In this document: piece after piece, positions 11,573-23,400 of the stretch | Layout: every line of letters starts with the position of its first letter | How positions within the stretch are numbered: position 1 is the stretch's first letter | Source of the DNA: Astragalus membranaceus | Taxonomy: Eukaryota > Streptophyta > Magnoliopsida > Fabales > Fabaceae | Direction: 5' to 3' | Assembly (NCBI GenBank): GCA_039519185.1 | Contig: CM076847.1 | Coordinates: 65,919,521 to 65,983,520 of the forward strand | Length of the DNA stretch: 64,000 nt | Notes under the pieces: model-generated | Databases searched by the model: none | Told to the model about the DNA's origin: nothing | What the model saw: only the letters and a program-made list of their open reading frames with translations | Made by a program: the position numbers and the translations under genes

Positions 11573-13019
11573 AACATTTTTTTAAAATAAAAAGACGAGG
11601 GTCAAGCCTAGTTAACTTTGATGTGTGGTTTTAAAATTAATTGAGTTGAAAGCTTTGTTTTACTCCTTTTCTATTTGTTCACAATGCTGTGTTCATGCAT
11701 TCCTCAATTCCCATGTCCCCTATTCTCTGCTCCCTTTCTTAAGGTAAAAACATGCATTTCCTCCCATTCTATTATGATCCCTTCTTCTCTGCTCCCTTTC
11801 TTGAGGTAAGCAGTGCATATGACTGTTGCTGAAACCTAGGTTGGATTATTGGTATTGTGATATTGAACCCTAGGGTAGACGACATGTTATTGCTTGCTAT
11901 TGTTTGGACTGTTCTGGGTTTTCCTTTGCAGGTGGGGTATATGTGGGTAGTTTTAGGCGGTATGCCCTTGCTGCACACACTCACACCTTATGCTTACTAT
12001 GCTTTGAGAGGGGCCTAAAACCCAAGGTCTGACAAAACTTAGGAGAGTGGAAACGAGTAGTGACTGGCAATTGGACTGTTGTCCTTCCGACTCTCACGAA
12101 AGTTTCAGCCAGGGTATGCTCTTTCATGAGGCCTCACACCAGATGGCGTTCCATCGTTGTGGGTGCTATTGTGAGAAAGAATTAGCTCTGGTAACCTGGT
12201 GAGGAAGTGACTAGAACCCGCATGGGAGGAACATTTGAGTTGTCCTAGAACTTAGGTCCCCACCTTCGTAGGACACAAGGGGCATACCAAATTGTGTGTT
12301 GCATGGTAATATAGACATGTTTTCAAAAAAGAGTATGAGGTTTTTCAAATAAAAAGTACAGAAAGAGCTGCCGTTGTAGCCTTTCTTCTGCCGGTCCGTA
12401 CGAAGTGACATACGGCCCACTCTTTTCAAAAAAAGAGAGAACGAGCTGCCGTTGTAGTCTTTCTCTTACTTGGTCCATATGAAACCACGTACGGCCCGCA
12501 TTTTTCAAAAAAAAGAAAAAAAAAGTTGAACTAATGCCAACAAAGGTTTTGCCCTAATCTGCATATGCATAAAACATCATCATCATTTTGCATGCATTCT
12601 CGCATCGCATCCAACATAAGCTTTTACAGTTCATGCATGCATCCTTGCATTTCATCAAAGTTTGTTTGCCGAGAATCCCAAAGTGACAAATAATCTTGCC
12701 ATAGGTACAGTATGGAATCAAGAAGTGAGACAGTGCACCCCCCGAGATATCCGGTTGAATGTATGGGGCGTGTTTGTTTCATTTGTTGATTCCACTCTTG
12801 TTATGTTCTAAACAAATCAAAATTCACTGTTAAATCTATGGCAAGATATGACACGTTGGGGTTCACGGCATAAGACAAACTAAAACTAACACTCATCTGC
12901 ATTGCACGCATTGCATTCATTAATTTGCTCTTTCACTTAATAAAAATGTTCTACAAATAGAAGCGAGAGGCAAGCTGGTTCGCCGCCACCGATACTTCAC
13001 TCGATTACAAGCAAAGCTG
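11573..13019 (+). other. untranslated leader of the Ogre-like element
   Basis: About 1.45 kb between primer site and gag with no frame that resembles the extra upstream ORF of some Ogre elements. It contains a duplicated CTCTGCTCCCTTTCTT block (11725 and 11787) and a 75-bp direct repeat at about 12358-12510 (AGCTGCCGTTGTAG ... TACGGCCC). Confidence 0.7.
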
Positions 13020-14873
13020 ATGGCTGATCCTCAAGGGCATTCAGAGATTGAAACTGAAAGTAATCCAGAACATGAAGATTTGGGCGTACAAATTCTGAAT
13101 CCTGAGCAGCTGGCTCAAGAGAACCAAGTGCTTAAGGATAAGGTTGGGGCAATGGAGGCCCAGATGAATGAGATGATGGTCATGCTGCAAAGTTTAAAGA
13201 GTGGGACAGCTGCTGAAGGTGTCGCTGTCGTGGGTCCAGATGGTGTCACTTCTTTCGTTCCTCCTCCAATATCAGCCACAGTTCCTCCGGGATCCGGGGT
13301 CAGTCATCCCGTCTTTGCTTCAGGAATGAATGGGTCGAATCAATACACTTCACAAAGATATCCTTGGGGTATGCCTGCTGGGTACATGCCGCGAACTGTT
13401 GGACCTATCTACGTCAGTATGGTTGCGCCTAATCAGGTCACTGCAGCCGTGTCCGGGGGGGCTGCCGGAGGACCGCAGATCCAAACTCCTAGTCCTCATG
13501 TTGTGCCCAGTCCTACTCCGGGGCTTGCAGCACACCCTCACAATGTTCCTCAGCTTGGAGGGTATTATTACAGTATGGGGAGTCACCCCCAAGGACATAT
13601 GTTTGAGGGATCACAGCCAAATGACCCGATTCGTGCACTTGAAGAAAGAGTAAAGGCAATGGAGGCTGTTGGTGTCAGAGCCAAGGAAGCTCGTGAGCTG
13701 TGTTTAGTCCCAGATTTGGTTTTGCCACCAAAGTTCAAAGCTCCCGAAGTGGACAAATACAGAGGAATAGGCTGTCCGGAGAGCCATGTTACGATGTTTG
13801 TCCGAAAAATGGGTCCTTGCGCCAATGATGACAAACTGCTGATTTACTGCTTTCAAAACAGTTTGGCTGGAGCTCCTCTAGATTGGTACATGAAACTGCA
13901 ATCCTCTGAGATTCGTTGTTGGAAAGATTTGTGCGAAGCATTCATGAGACAATATAAGTATAACATGGACATGGCTCCGGACAGGTCGCAATTGCAACAC
14001 ATGAGTAAGGGCGAAAGGGAGACTTTCAAAGAATATGCCCAGAAATGGCGAAGCCTAGCCGCCCAGGTCCAACCTCCTTTGACTGAAAAAGAAATGGTGT
14101 ACACGTTCTTCGAAACTCTGCCAGCAATTTACTATGACCGGTTGATTACAAGTGTTTCAACTAGCTTCTTCGATATGATAGTCTTCGGGGAAAGACTTGA
14201 GCATGGTCTCCGAAGTGGGAAGATTTCGAATCACCTCAGTAATGCAGGAAGCTCTGGTGGTTCAAGCAATCAGAAGAAGCCTCACTCCCATTTCCCGAAG
14301 AAGAAAGAAGGGGAAACAAATGTAATCTCGGGAGGAAGTTCATCCTTTGGTACCCCTCCACCGCAAACTGTTCCATTTTCTGCTCATGTGCCATCCCAGC
14401 AAGGCAGTGAGAGTCACAGGGCTCAGGGTTATCAGTACAAGAAACGGACCAGTTTTGATCCAATACCAATGACATACACTGAATTGTTTGATCACTTGAC
14501 TTCCAAGAACTTGATCAATACTCGGCCAATGAAGGCCCTGCAGCCGCCATTTCCTAGAAGTTACAACGCTAATGCTACCTGCAGTTTCCACGAAAACGGG
14601 GTCGGTCATACTGTGGAGGAATGTAAAGCCTTCAAGCATGTGGTGCAAGATCTAGTAGATGCTGGGTGGATCTCGTTCAAGCAGAACAGCCCGAATACAA
14701 CAACTAATCCATTGCCAGGTCATCAGAGGCCAGCTACCAATCAAGTTGCTGTCATCAAGGATGGTTCTGTGTCTGAAGAGGGTGGTGCAAGTTTGGTTCG
14801 ACGCTGCGGTGCCAGTGAGAAATTAAAGAATTGGAAGGCTGCTGATCTTCCTGTGAATTTCAATTTAAAGTAA
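13020..14873 (+). CDS. gag: Gag polyprotein of the Ogre/Tat-like element
   Basis: An open frame of 617 codons starting with ATG just after the leader. The structural protein packages element RNA. An acidic N-terminus is followed by a coiled-coil-like stretch (about residues 28-60, LAQENQVLKDKVGAMEAQ), a Pro/Gly/Thr-rich region to about 200, and then the Gag core (about 235-420) with KFKAPEVDKYRG and GAPLDWYMKLQ..I..WKDL motifs. Near residues 520-550 a CSFHENGVGHTVEECKAFK segment takes the place of the zinc knuckle, as in related legume elements. The frame closes at a TAA that straddles a likely splice donor (14870). No aspartic protease motif follows, whereas full-length relatives have a protease domain between this region and RT. 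Confidence 0.9.
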   Translation: MADPQGHSEIETESNPEHEDLGVQILNPEQLAQENQVLKDKVGAMEAQMNEMMVMLQSLKSGTAAEGVAVVGPDGVTSFVPPPISATVPPGSGVSHPVFASGMNGSNQYTSQRYPWGMPAGYMPRTVGPIYVSMVAPNQVTAAVSGGAAGGPQIQTPSPHVVPSPTPGLAAHPHNVPQLGGYYYSMGSHPQGHMFEGSQPNDPIRALEERVKAMEAVGVRAKEARELCLVPDLVLPPKFKAPEVDKYRGIGCPESHVTMFVRKMGPCANDDKLLIYCFQNSLAGAPLDWYMKLQSSEIRCWKDLCEAFMRQYKYNMDMAPDRSQLQHMSKGERETFKEYAQKWRSLAAQVQPPLTEKEMVYTFFETLPAIYYDRLITSVSTSFFDMIVFGERLEHGLRSGKISNHLSNAGSSGGSSNQKKPHSHFPKKKEGETNVISGGSSSFGTPPPQTVPFSAHVPSQQGSESHRAQGYQYKKRTSFDPIPMTYTELFDHLTSKNLINTRPMKALQPPFPRSYNANATCSFHENGVGHTVEECKAFKHVVQDLVDAGWISFKQNSPNTTTNPLPGHQRPATNQVAVIKDGSVSEEGGASLVRRCGASEKLKNWKAADLPVNFNLK

Positions 14874-15098
14874 TCATTTGTAATGCAACCCTGTGGCTCT
14901 GCCCAAGGGCATAGGACAAGTTGTTAGGGGCGAGCATGTTTTTATTTTCAGAATCATCATCATTAATAAAAACGTTGTTTTTGAATTTCAATCAATAAAA
15001 ATCAATCCTTTTCATTTCATGTGTCTTTTCCTCGCTTTATTATTGTTTGCTTGCTTGTCTCGCCTTTCATTCTGCTTTTTCGCTTCGGCAAAATGCAG
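14870..15098 (+). other. predicted intron between gag and pol
   Basis: AAA|GTAATC at 14870 and GGCAAAATGCAG at 15087-15098 give a 229-bp GT-AG intron with a pyrimidine-rich tract before the acceptor. Its removal takes out the gag TAA and enters the pol frame in phase at 15099. Partial splicing between gag-protease and RT is a documented trait of Ogre elements. Splicing here is inferred, not shown. Confidence 0.6.
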
Positions 15099-15393
15099 AT
15101 CCACAGCAATTGTCTCCCAAAATAACAGTGCCAACAGTCCATATTTTGACTTTGATCACCCTATTAATCAAGCTGAGGGGGATGTTGAGGAAGACTGGGA
15201 AGCTCCTCCAGAACTCATGAGGTTAATGAAACAGGAAGAAAGGGTAATTCAGCCACACGGAGAATCTACTGAAGTGATCAACTTGGGTACAGCTGAGAGC
15301 AAGAAGGAGGTCAAAGTGGGTACCACCATGAATGACGAGGATCGCTTGAAGTTGGTTCAGCTGTTGCACGATTATATGGATGTGTTTGCATAG
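15099..15393 (+). pseudogene. Pol N-terminal linker, closed by an in-frame TAG
   Basis: This is the first part of pol after the predicted acceptor. It reads an acidic linker (NSANSPYFDFDHP, EEDWEAPPELMRL, EVINLGTAESKKEVKVGT) that leads into RT in this lineage. It is open further upstream to 14893, but that part overlaps the intron. The stop is TAG at 15391-15393, where relatives have tryptophan before SYQDMPG, and the same frame resumes at 15394. That suggests a single TGG to TAG change rather than a real gene end. Confidence 0.75.
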
Positions 15394-17574
15394 TCCTACC
15401 AAGATATGCCTGGGTTGGATGCCGACATTGTGATGCATAAGTTGCCAGTCAAACCTGAATGCCCGCCTGTGAAGCAGAAACTTAGAAGGATGAAGCCTGA
15501 GATGTCCCTAAAGATTAGGGATGAGGTAAAAAAGCAGTTTGACGCCGGATTCCTAGCGGTGGCCAAATACCCACAGTGGGTTGCCAATATTGTCCCGGTT
15601 CCGAAGAAGGACGGGAAGGTCAGAATGTGCGTTGACTACCGAGATCTGAATCGTGCTAGTCCTAAAGAGGATTTTCCTTTGCCCCACATTGATGTCTTAG
15701 TGGATAGTACAGCTCAACACTCGTTATTCTCCTTCATGGATGGATATTCAGGATATAATCAGATCAAGATGGACCCCGAAGATATGGAAAAGACAACTTT
15801 CATAATGCTTTGGGGAATGTTCTGTTACAAGGTCATGCCATTCGGGTTAAAGAACGCTGGTGCAACCTACCAAAGGGTCATGGTCACGTTGTTTCACGAC
15901 ATGATGCATAAGGAGATTGAGGTTTATGTGGATGACATGATCGCAAAATCTAAAACCGACGAGGAGCATATTGTCAATCTGCAGAAGCTCTTTGAACGGT
16001 TGAGGAAATATAAACTCAAGTTAAACTCGGCCAAGTGCACGTTTGGGGTGAGATCAGGGAAGTTGTTAGGCTTCATTGTCAGCCAGAAGGGAATCGAGGT
16101 GGATCCAGACAAAGTAAAAGCCATCCTCGAGATGCCGGTGCCCAAAACAGAGAAAGAAGTCAGTGGTTTCCTCGGAAGGTTGAATTACATCTCCCGATTC
16201 ATCTTCCAGTTGACTGCTACTTGTGAGCCGATCTTCAAACTGCTGTGCAAAAATCAAGAGTTGAAGTGGAATGACCAGTGTCAAGCTGCCTTTGAGAAAA
16301 TCAAGGTGTACTTGCAGAATCCACCAGTCTTAATGCCACCTGTGTCAGGCAGGCCTCTCATCTTATACCTTACAGTGCTAGATAATTCAATGGGCTGTGT
16401 GTTGGGGCAGCATGATGAATCCGGGAAAAAGGAGCATGCCATATACTATCTTAGCAAAAAGTTCACCGATTGTGAGACAAGATATTCTATGCTGGAAAAA
16501 ACTTGTTGTGCTCTAGTTTGGGCTGCTCACCGTTTAAGGCAGTACATGCTGAGTCACACCACTTGGTTGGTGTCAAAAATGGATCCAATCAAGTACATAT
16601 TTGAGAAGCCAGCTCTTACAGGACGAATTGCCCGTTGGCAGATGCAATTATCAGAATACGATATCCTGTATGTCACACAAAAAGCAGTTAAAGGTAGTGC
16701 ACTTGTTGAGTATTTGGCATGTCAGCCGATTTCAGACTACCAACCAATGCAGCATGATTTTCCTGATGAAGATATCATGGCACTGTTTGATGAGGGGAAG
16801 CCCCAAGAAAGTGAAAGGTGGAGAATGATCTTCGACGGTGCGTCAAATGTATGGGGGCATGGGGCAGGTGCTGTGTTAATATCTCCTGACAATCGCTTCG
16901 TTCCTGTCACTGCAAGGTTGAGCTTCTATGTCACAAACAACATAGCAGAGTATGAAGCGTGCATCTTGGGTATTCAAGCAGCCCTAGAATGGAAGGTTAA
17001 AAGGCTAGATGTGTATGGAGATTCAGCCTTGGTTATTCATCAAGTAAGAGGCGATTGGGAGACCAGAGATCCCAAACTGATCCCTTATTGTGTTTATGTG
17101 CAAGAGTTGATGGAGTCTTTTGACAAAATCACTTTCAAACACATCCCTCGAAGCGAAAACCAGCTGGCTGATGCATTGGCAACTTTATCATCCATGTTCA
17201 ATATCAATTGTGATAAAAGCTTGACTAATGTCACAATCCAGCACCGAAGTCTACCTGCGCATCACTACTGCACAACCATAGATGAAGAGCCGGATGACAA
17301 GCCTTGGTATCATGATATCAAACAGTACATCATCAGCAGAGAATACCCTCCTGGGGCATCTGAAAATGACAAGAGAACTCTTCGGCGACTGTCAAGGAAT
17401 TTCTTCCTCAGCGGTGAGGTTCTCTACAAAAGGAATTATGACATGGTCCTCTTAAGGTGTGTTGCTAAAGAAGAAGCTGAAAGAATCATGAAAGATGTAC
17501 ACGAGGGCTCATTCGGAACTCATTCCAGTGCCCATACTATGGCTAGACAGATTTTAAGGGCGGGCTATTACTAG
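15394..17574 (+). pseudogene. pol: Pol: reverse transcriptase and two RNase H domains
   Basis: Read from the first ATG (15406), this frame has 722 codons. RT spans about residues 40-225: VPKKDGKVRMCVDYRDLN at 65-82, FSFMDGYSGYNQIKM at 108-122 and the catalytic YVDD at 174-177. The Ty3-type RNase H and connection region covers about 315-430 (DNSMGCVLGQHDESGKKEHA). A second, archaeal-type RNase H covers about 470-600 with its acidic residues in place: D477 (FDGAS), E515 (AEYEA), D539 (YGDS) and D589 (ADALA). This doubling marks the Tat/Ogre branch. The integrase zinc finger begins near 695. A TAG at 17572 ends the frame where relatives have Trp after GYY; integrase follows in the same frame. 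Confidence 0.92.
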
Positions 17575-18552
17575 TTGCAGATGGAAGGTGACTGCTACAG
17601 CTTTGTCCGAAAGTGCCACAAGTGCCAAATCTACGCTGACCACATTCATGTGCCGCCTGCCAAATTGAATGTTCTGACTGCATCCTGGCCGTTTTCAATG
17701 TGGGGAATGGATGTCATCGGTCCCATTAAACCCAAAGCATCAACTGGGCATCGCTTCATCTTGGTCGCCATTGACTATTTCACGAAGTGGGTTGAAGCTG
17801 CCTCATACTCCAGTGTAACCAGTTCAGTGGTTGCCAAATTTGTGAAGAAGGATCTGATTTCCCGTTATGGTCTTCCTAACAAGATCATCACTGATAACGG
17901 CAGCAATCTGAATAGCAAAATGATGAAGGACCTGTGCGCAGAGTTCAAAATTCAGCATCATAATTCTTCCCCCTATCAGCCCAAGATGAATGGAGCAGTG
18001 GAGGCAGCTAACAAGAACATCAAAAAGATTGTGCAAAAAATGGTGGTCATATACAAGGATTGGCATGAAATGCTTCCCTTTGCTTTGCATGGCTATCGTA
18101 CTTCAGTGCGTACCTCAACTGGGGCAACCCCTTTCTCTCTGGTATACGGGTCAGAGGCGGTCCTCCCAATCGAGGTTGAGATACCATCCCTACGGGTACT
18201 CATGGAAGCTAAACTGGAAGAAGCAGAGTGGGTGCAGGCTCGTCTGGATCAGCTAAACCTCATTGAGGAAAAAAGAATTGTAGCTTTGTGTCATGGGCAG
18301 CTGTACCAACAGAGAATGAGAACAGCTTTTAACAAGAAAGTCCGGCACCGTGAATTCAAGCAGGGAGATTTGGTGCTTAAGAAGATCTTGCCCATCCAGA
18401 CTGATCCCCGAGGGAAATGGACACCCACTTATGACGGCCCGTATGTGGTCAAGAAAGCCTTTTCTGGAGGAGCACTGATACTCACGAACATGGACGGAGA
18501 GGATTTAAGGAACCCAGTCAATTCCGATCAAGTGAAGAAGTATTATGCCTGA
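17575..18552 (+). pseudogene. Pol: integrase, separated from RT by a TAG
   Basis: In frame with the preceding pol segment; only the TAG at 17572-17574 separates them. It starts with the second half of the HHCC zinc finger (CHKCQ). The catalytic core has the D,D,E residues: WGMDVIGPI near residue 47, ITDNGSNL near 103 and the E of AVEAANKNIKK near 139. The C-terminal part has GDLVLKK and KWTPTYDGPYVVKKAF, the usual GPY/F-type end. No chromodomain follows, as expected for Tat/Ogre elements. No separate start codon is expected, because integrase is normally released from the polyprotein. Confidence 0.9.
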
Positions 18553-19513
18553 AAGAAATAGACGAAAAAAGAGAAAGACAAGCCAAGTAAGAGTTAGCTC
18601 GCTAGGTTGAAAACCCGAAAGGGCGGCCTAGGCAAAATCAGAGCGACCCGGTGGATTGAAAACCCGCAAAGGGCGATCCAGGCAAAAATTAGGGTCAGAA
18701 AACTTGGGCATGAAAAGAAAGGCATACAACTCCTCTGAAGACTTGGATGAGGGAGTGATCAAGGTCAAGGACGTAAATGTTTACCACTGCTCCACAGAGA
18801 CGGACACTCAGAATTTAACTTCTCACTTTTTTTCGTGTCTTTTTATAGTTTAAACTTTCAAGTGTAATAAACAATCGGCGTAACTTCTTGTGCGACCGGT
18901 TTCCACATTAATAAAGTTCAACTTTCTCATATCTGTTCACTCTTTTATTTTCTGCTTTTTTTGCTCAAAATAAACGTTTTATAATGATGATGATTATGAC
19001 CTGTAAAACATGTGCATAAATCATGGAGCATTACAATTATTGCAAAATCCCTAAAGGTCGCGGAAAAAAGCAATTCCCCAAAACCAGTTAATCATGCAAG
19101 AGAAAGCGATTGCACTCACGATTGCTTCAAACGGCGAAGTCAAAACCAACATGCACTCGGCCCATGATCCCCGCGATTCCAGTGGGCTCCTCAGTCTCGT
19201 GCCATGAGTGTCGCGGGTTGGCTGAACCAACAAAAATAAGCCAAAAAAGCAAAAGCTCAAAAAGAAAAAACAAACAAGCAGAAAAAAGAAAGCTGATCAA
19301 AGAATGAAAAGCCAAGAAAAAACAAACAGTCAGAAAAAAGAAAGCTGACAAAAGAAACGAAAAATCAAGAATAGCATCCCATTGCATTCATCATTCCACT
19401 AAATCATCACATCGTATGCACTCACATGACATGCATTCGCATAACGGACTTTGCATAGCATGCATTCATATTCCATGCACCATGTCTTGCATCTGCTAAC
19501 GTGTGCAGGTGTC

Positions 19514-19830
19514 CTGGATCAGTGCAATGGCATTGATCATCAATCAGAGCAAGCTGAAGAAAGGTCCGCTAACCTGAGCAGACATTCTGGATCAGTGCAA
19601 TGGCATTGATCATCAATCAGAGCAAGCTGAAGAAAGGTCCACTAACCTGAGCAAACGTCCTGGATCAGTGCAATGGCACTGATCATCAATCAGAGCAGGC
19701 TGAAGAAAGGTCCGCTAGCCTGAGCAGACATCCTGGATCAGTGCAATGGTATTGATCATCAATCAAGAGAAAGCTGAAGAAAAGTCCGCTAACCTGAACA
19801 GGCATCCTGGATCGGTGTGGAAGCATTGGC
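19514..19830 (+). repeat. 73-bp tandem array, four copies plus a partial fifth
   Basis: Units start CTGGATCAGTGCAATGG at 19514, 19587, 19660 and 19733, with a truncated copy at 19807, giving a period of 73-74 bases. Shared parts include TGATCATCAATCAGAGCA and GAAAGGTCCGCTAACCTGA. Such arrays in the 3' region of Ogre/Tat elements are known to seed satellite DNA. Confidence 0.93.
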
Positions 19831-20420
19831 CGACTAAAGGAAACCAACTGGATTTTGGAATCCCCTCTGGACCCACGTGTCCCCAGCAAGATTGACTTCA
19901 CCTTGTATTCGAGCTGCAGGTAAGTCCCCCGACCTCAATAGGTCCAGTCGAAGAGGATAGTTGTGTTAGCCTAAAACATGGCGCAGTCCTAGGGAAATAT
20001 CGAGATCCGGACTTGATATAGTACCCTCCCCTGGTCGCTCGCAAGACCACCCCTTTGGAGCCCACGTGCTCCCAGGCCCAAGTGCAAGCTCGGATCATTC
20101 GCGATTCGTTAAAAGGCTTTAGGCAGCCTCCGTCGCCGGCTTAACGAGGGCCGGCACCCTTTTTGCTTCCCTTTTTATTGCTTTCTTTATTGCTTTCCGC
20201 TAGCTTATTGAGGGTTGGCGCCATTTAGTTTCCTGCTTACTGAGAGTGGACGATTCATCCATTGCATTCACCTCGGGCTAACACCCAATAAAAATAGAAA
20301 AAGAAAAAGAGGAAAATTCGGGTTTCCCTAAGTAGACAAAATCGGTATAATTTCTGAATTCTTTATCTTCATTTTGCCTTGGAATATGTTTCGGCCAATT
20401 CATATTCCTCGTTAAAGTTC

Positions 20421-20437
20421 AGATAAAGAGGGGCAAC
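20421..20437 (+). other. polypurine tract region
   Basis: AGATAAAGAGGGGCAAC directly before the 3' LTR (20438); the AAAGAGGGG run is the likely plus-strand primer. Confidence 0.75.
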
Positions 20438-23400
20438 TGTCATACCCTAATTTTGTCCGGCTTAGGTCAAAACCCTAATTTTCCACAAAAATAAATAAAT
20501 TGAAGAATGAAGAGCATCATGCATTGCATTTTGGGTCCTAGAAGTCATCCCAAGGTCTTTAAAATCATTTTTAGGGTTGGAATGCACTTTTTAGGCAAAT
20601 TAGGGTTTTAGGGTCAAAAAGGACATTTTGGTCATTTTTCGCAAAAAGATGATTTTCTCGCCAAAAATGCACATCCACCAAAAGTACATTTTTATTCTAT
20701 CAAGGATAATTTTTGTACAATTTTTTTAGAAAGAAAACCCTAGTCAAAAATAATTAAAAATGTATTTTTCCATTTTTAGTGCATAGGAAAAATAAAAAGG
20801 ACCATTAAATACTCCTCAATTATTAAATGACAATTTTATTGTCATAAGTGACTAGAGGGAATATTTTATGGTGCCCAAAAAATATGTGACACATTTCCAA
20901 TAGGTGCACTTTTATTCCCATGACCAAAATTCAAAAACTCAAAAAAAAGGAAGTGTCCTCAATAAGACAAAAGACCAAAAACAAGTTTTTTTCTCCTCTC
21001 TCTCTCTCTCTCCCCCCACAATTTCGAAATTCTCTCTCTCTCTCCCCCCTCCCCACAATTTCGAAATCCTCTCTCTCTCTCTCCCTCTCACAAAATTTTC
21101 CACACTCTTCTATTGTACTATTATTCCTTATCTTGAAGGAATATGCCTTGTACCATCCTTAAACCTTCTCCTTTGGTGCATATCACCAATTCTCACTCAC
21201 TCTCATGAGGATTCATGCCCTCTTTGGTAAATTACCTCACTCACTTACACTAACCTATTCCTAAGAAAACACAAATTTCCCTCTTTGGTAACAATCCATC
21301 CCTAAAATGCCCTTAACCCTACCTCACATGAGATCCCTTTCCCAAAATAAGAAATTCATTTTTCTTTTCCTTTTTTTTCCTTCTTCATTTTCGCCCCCCT
21401 CTCTCCCTCTCTCTCATTTTGTGTTTTCTTCCTACCCTCAATCCATGTGAGGATCAATCCTAACCCTCCATTTAATTTTAATACTCAATCCTAGAGCACA
21501 TTAAAAGCACAAAGACTAAATTACCCTTAGACCTAGTTTCATCCTATAAATACCTCCCTCATTCCCACACCTAAGGATCCTTTTTTTTGGCTTCTCATTT
21601 GATCTTTTGGCCTCTCATTCTCCTACACTCTCATTTTTTACCCTAGCACACCAAAAACTTCTCCCTCTTCCTCTCTTCCACGAAATCTCTCTCACTCCCT
21701 CACTTCATTCTTTTCATCTTTCACCATCAAATCTTCCATTTCTTGCTAGATCATCATCATTCCTTCCATTCTCTTCAAGGTTGCATCATCAAATTGCTAA
21801 GAGCTAGCAATCTTTGTGGGTTCAAGGGTAGATCCAAGTTCATTTTGAGTCTATATCATCTCCTTCTTCATTTCTTTGTGATTTTGAGGTAAGCCTTGAA
21901 ACCTTGCATCTCATATTTAGTTTTTCTTGCATAATCTCTCCTCTACTCCCAACTCCTTCTTGATTGCTTGTTGTTGTCGCCTTGAGGATCCGTTTCAAAC
22001 ATTTTGACAAGGACTTAGGGAGCCTTGGGTGTTTGAGATGGGTCCTTGGCCTTGAAGGAGTTGTTCTTCTACTTGATTAGTTTCCCTTGCATCTTTACAT
22101 ATTTTGCACTAGATTTCATAAATAAAATTGTTGTTTATGGGCTTTAGCATTTCGCATATCATAAAAATTTAGGGTTTAGTCATGTGCTTTGTTCTACATG
22201 TTGATTGTGAATCTTGACATGAAATAATTTGATGATTTGGGCATGTTGTGGTTTCGGCCTTAGAGGCCTATTTTGTGCCTATTTTTGTGCTTGAAATGGT
22301 TGTTTGATCTTGTGTAAATGAATGCAATTGTGTCAATGTGTTTTTTTTATTTTTAACCACTCACTTACTTTTTACTTTACCATTCATTAACTTTTTACCA
22401 AAACATAAAAATATTTTACTACTTTGGTTTTTACCACTTCATTAATTTTTTTTTACTAAAACATAAAAAGATTTTACCACTTCCCATTTACCTCATGCAT
22501 TTTTACTTTACCATCTCATTAAATAATTACCATTTACTTCATGCATTTTTACTTTACTTTTCACTAACTTCTTACTTAAAGTTTCACAACTTATCAACTT
22601 GCAAAAATACCCAAAACATTTTCACATTCATGCATCTTCATTCATACTTAGTTTATGTGACACTCTCATGCATCCTCATATGCTTATATCTCTTGCATCC
22701 TCTTATGCATCCTTGTATGCCATCCATTCATAAATAAAGTGCTATGCATCCATTCCTTGTACATTCATGCACTTACATGCTTACCTAATCATGCATCCTT
22801 GCTTACATATTCAATCATTTAACTTAGAATACTCTATGTTTACAATCAATTGTATTCACTTGTTCTTGATGCCATGTAAATGTCTTGACTTGATTGTGTG
22901 CCCTCCTCTCCACTCGTATGACCTCCTAATGGAGACGTTAGTCTACATGCATGTTGTAGCATAGAGCCATTAGGGTAAATACAATCCTTCTTGCACACAC
23001 ACAATTACTTTGAGAACTTTGTTTTGCATCTTTAATAATTGAATCCTTTGATTGTATGGGCATGTTTAATCTTGGTTAATGAATAATATGTTCATGTTTG
23101 CTTGAGTATTATTCATTCATTTGCATTTGGTTATGGATTTAGAATTGACTTGAAATGTTCTACTTCTTTTCTAAAACCCATTTCCTAAAATCATTTCAAA
23201 ACAAAAAGAAACTTTTACTTTCAAAACAAAAATAAATCAATCGTCATTAAACACCAATCGCGCCGTTGCCGATTAGGTTGTTAATGATGATTTTGTTTTC
23301 AAAAGAGTTAGTAGCGAGGCCATTCTAACCGTTGTTGTTCGGTCTTCGCAAAAGCTCTATCCCATTTTCGAAAACTTATTCATTTCTCAAAAAATAAACC

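Larger units (their letters stand above)
18553..20437 (+). other. 3' untranslated region of the Ogre-like element
   Basis: About 1.9 kb with no protein-like frame. It holds two GGTTGAAAACCCG / GGATTGAAAACCCGCAAAGGGCG repeats near 18605-18680, adenine-rich tracts, a 73-bp tandem array (19514-19830) and the polypurine tract. Short frames here are low-complexity. Confidence 0.8.

Noticed and set aside
20904..22964. A set of small plus-strand ORFs duplicated at 8000-10000
   Set aside because: They are the same LTR sequence in both LTRs, without codon structure or domains; counting them as genes would double-count non-coding LTR.
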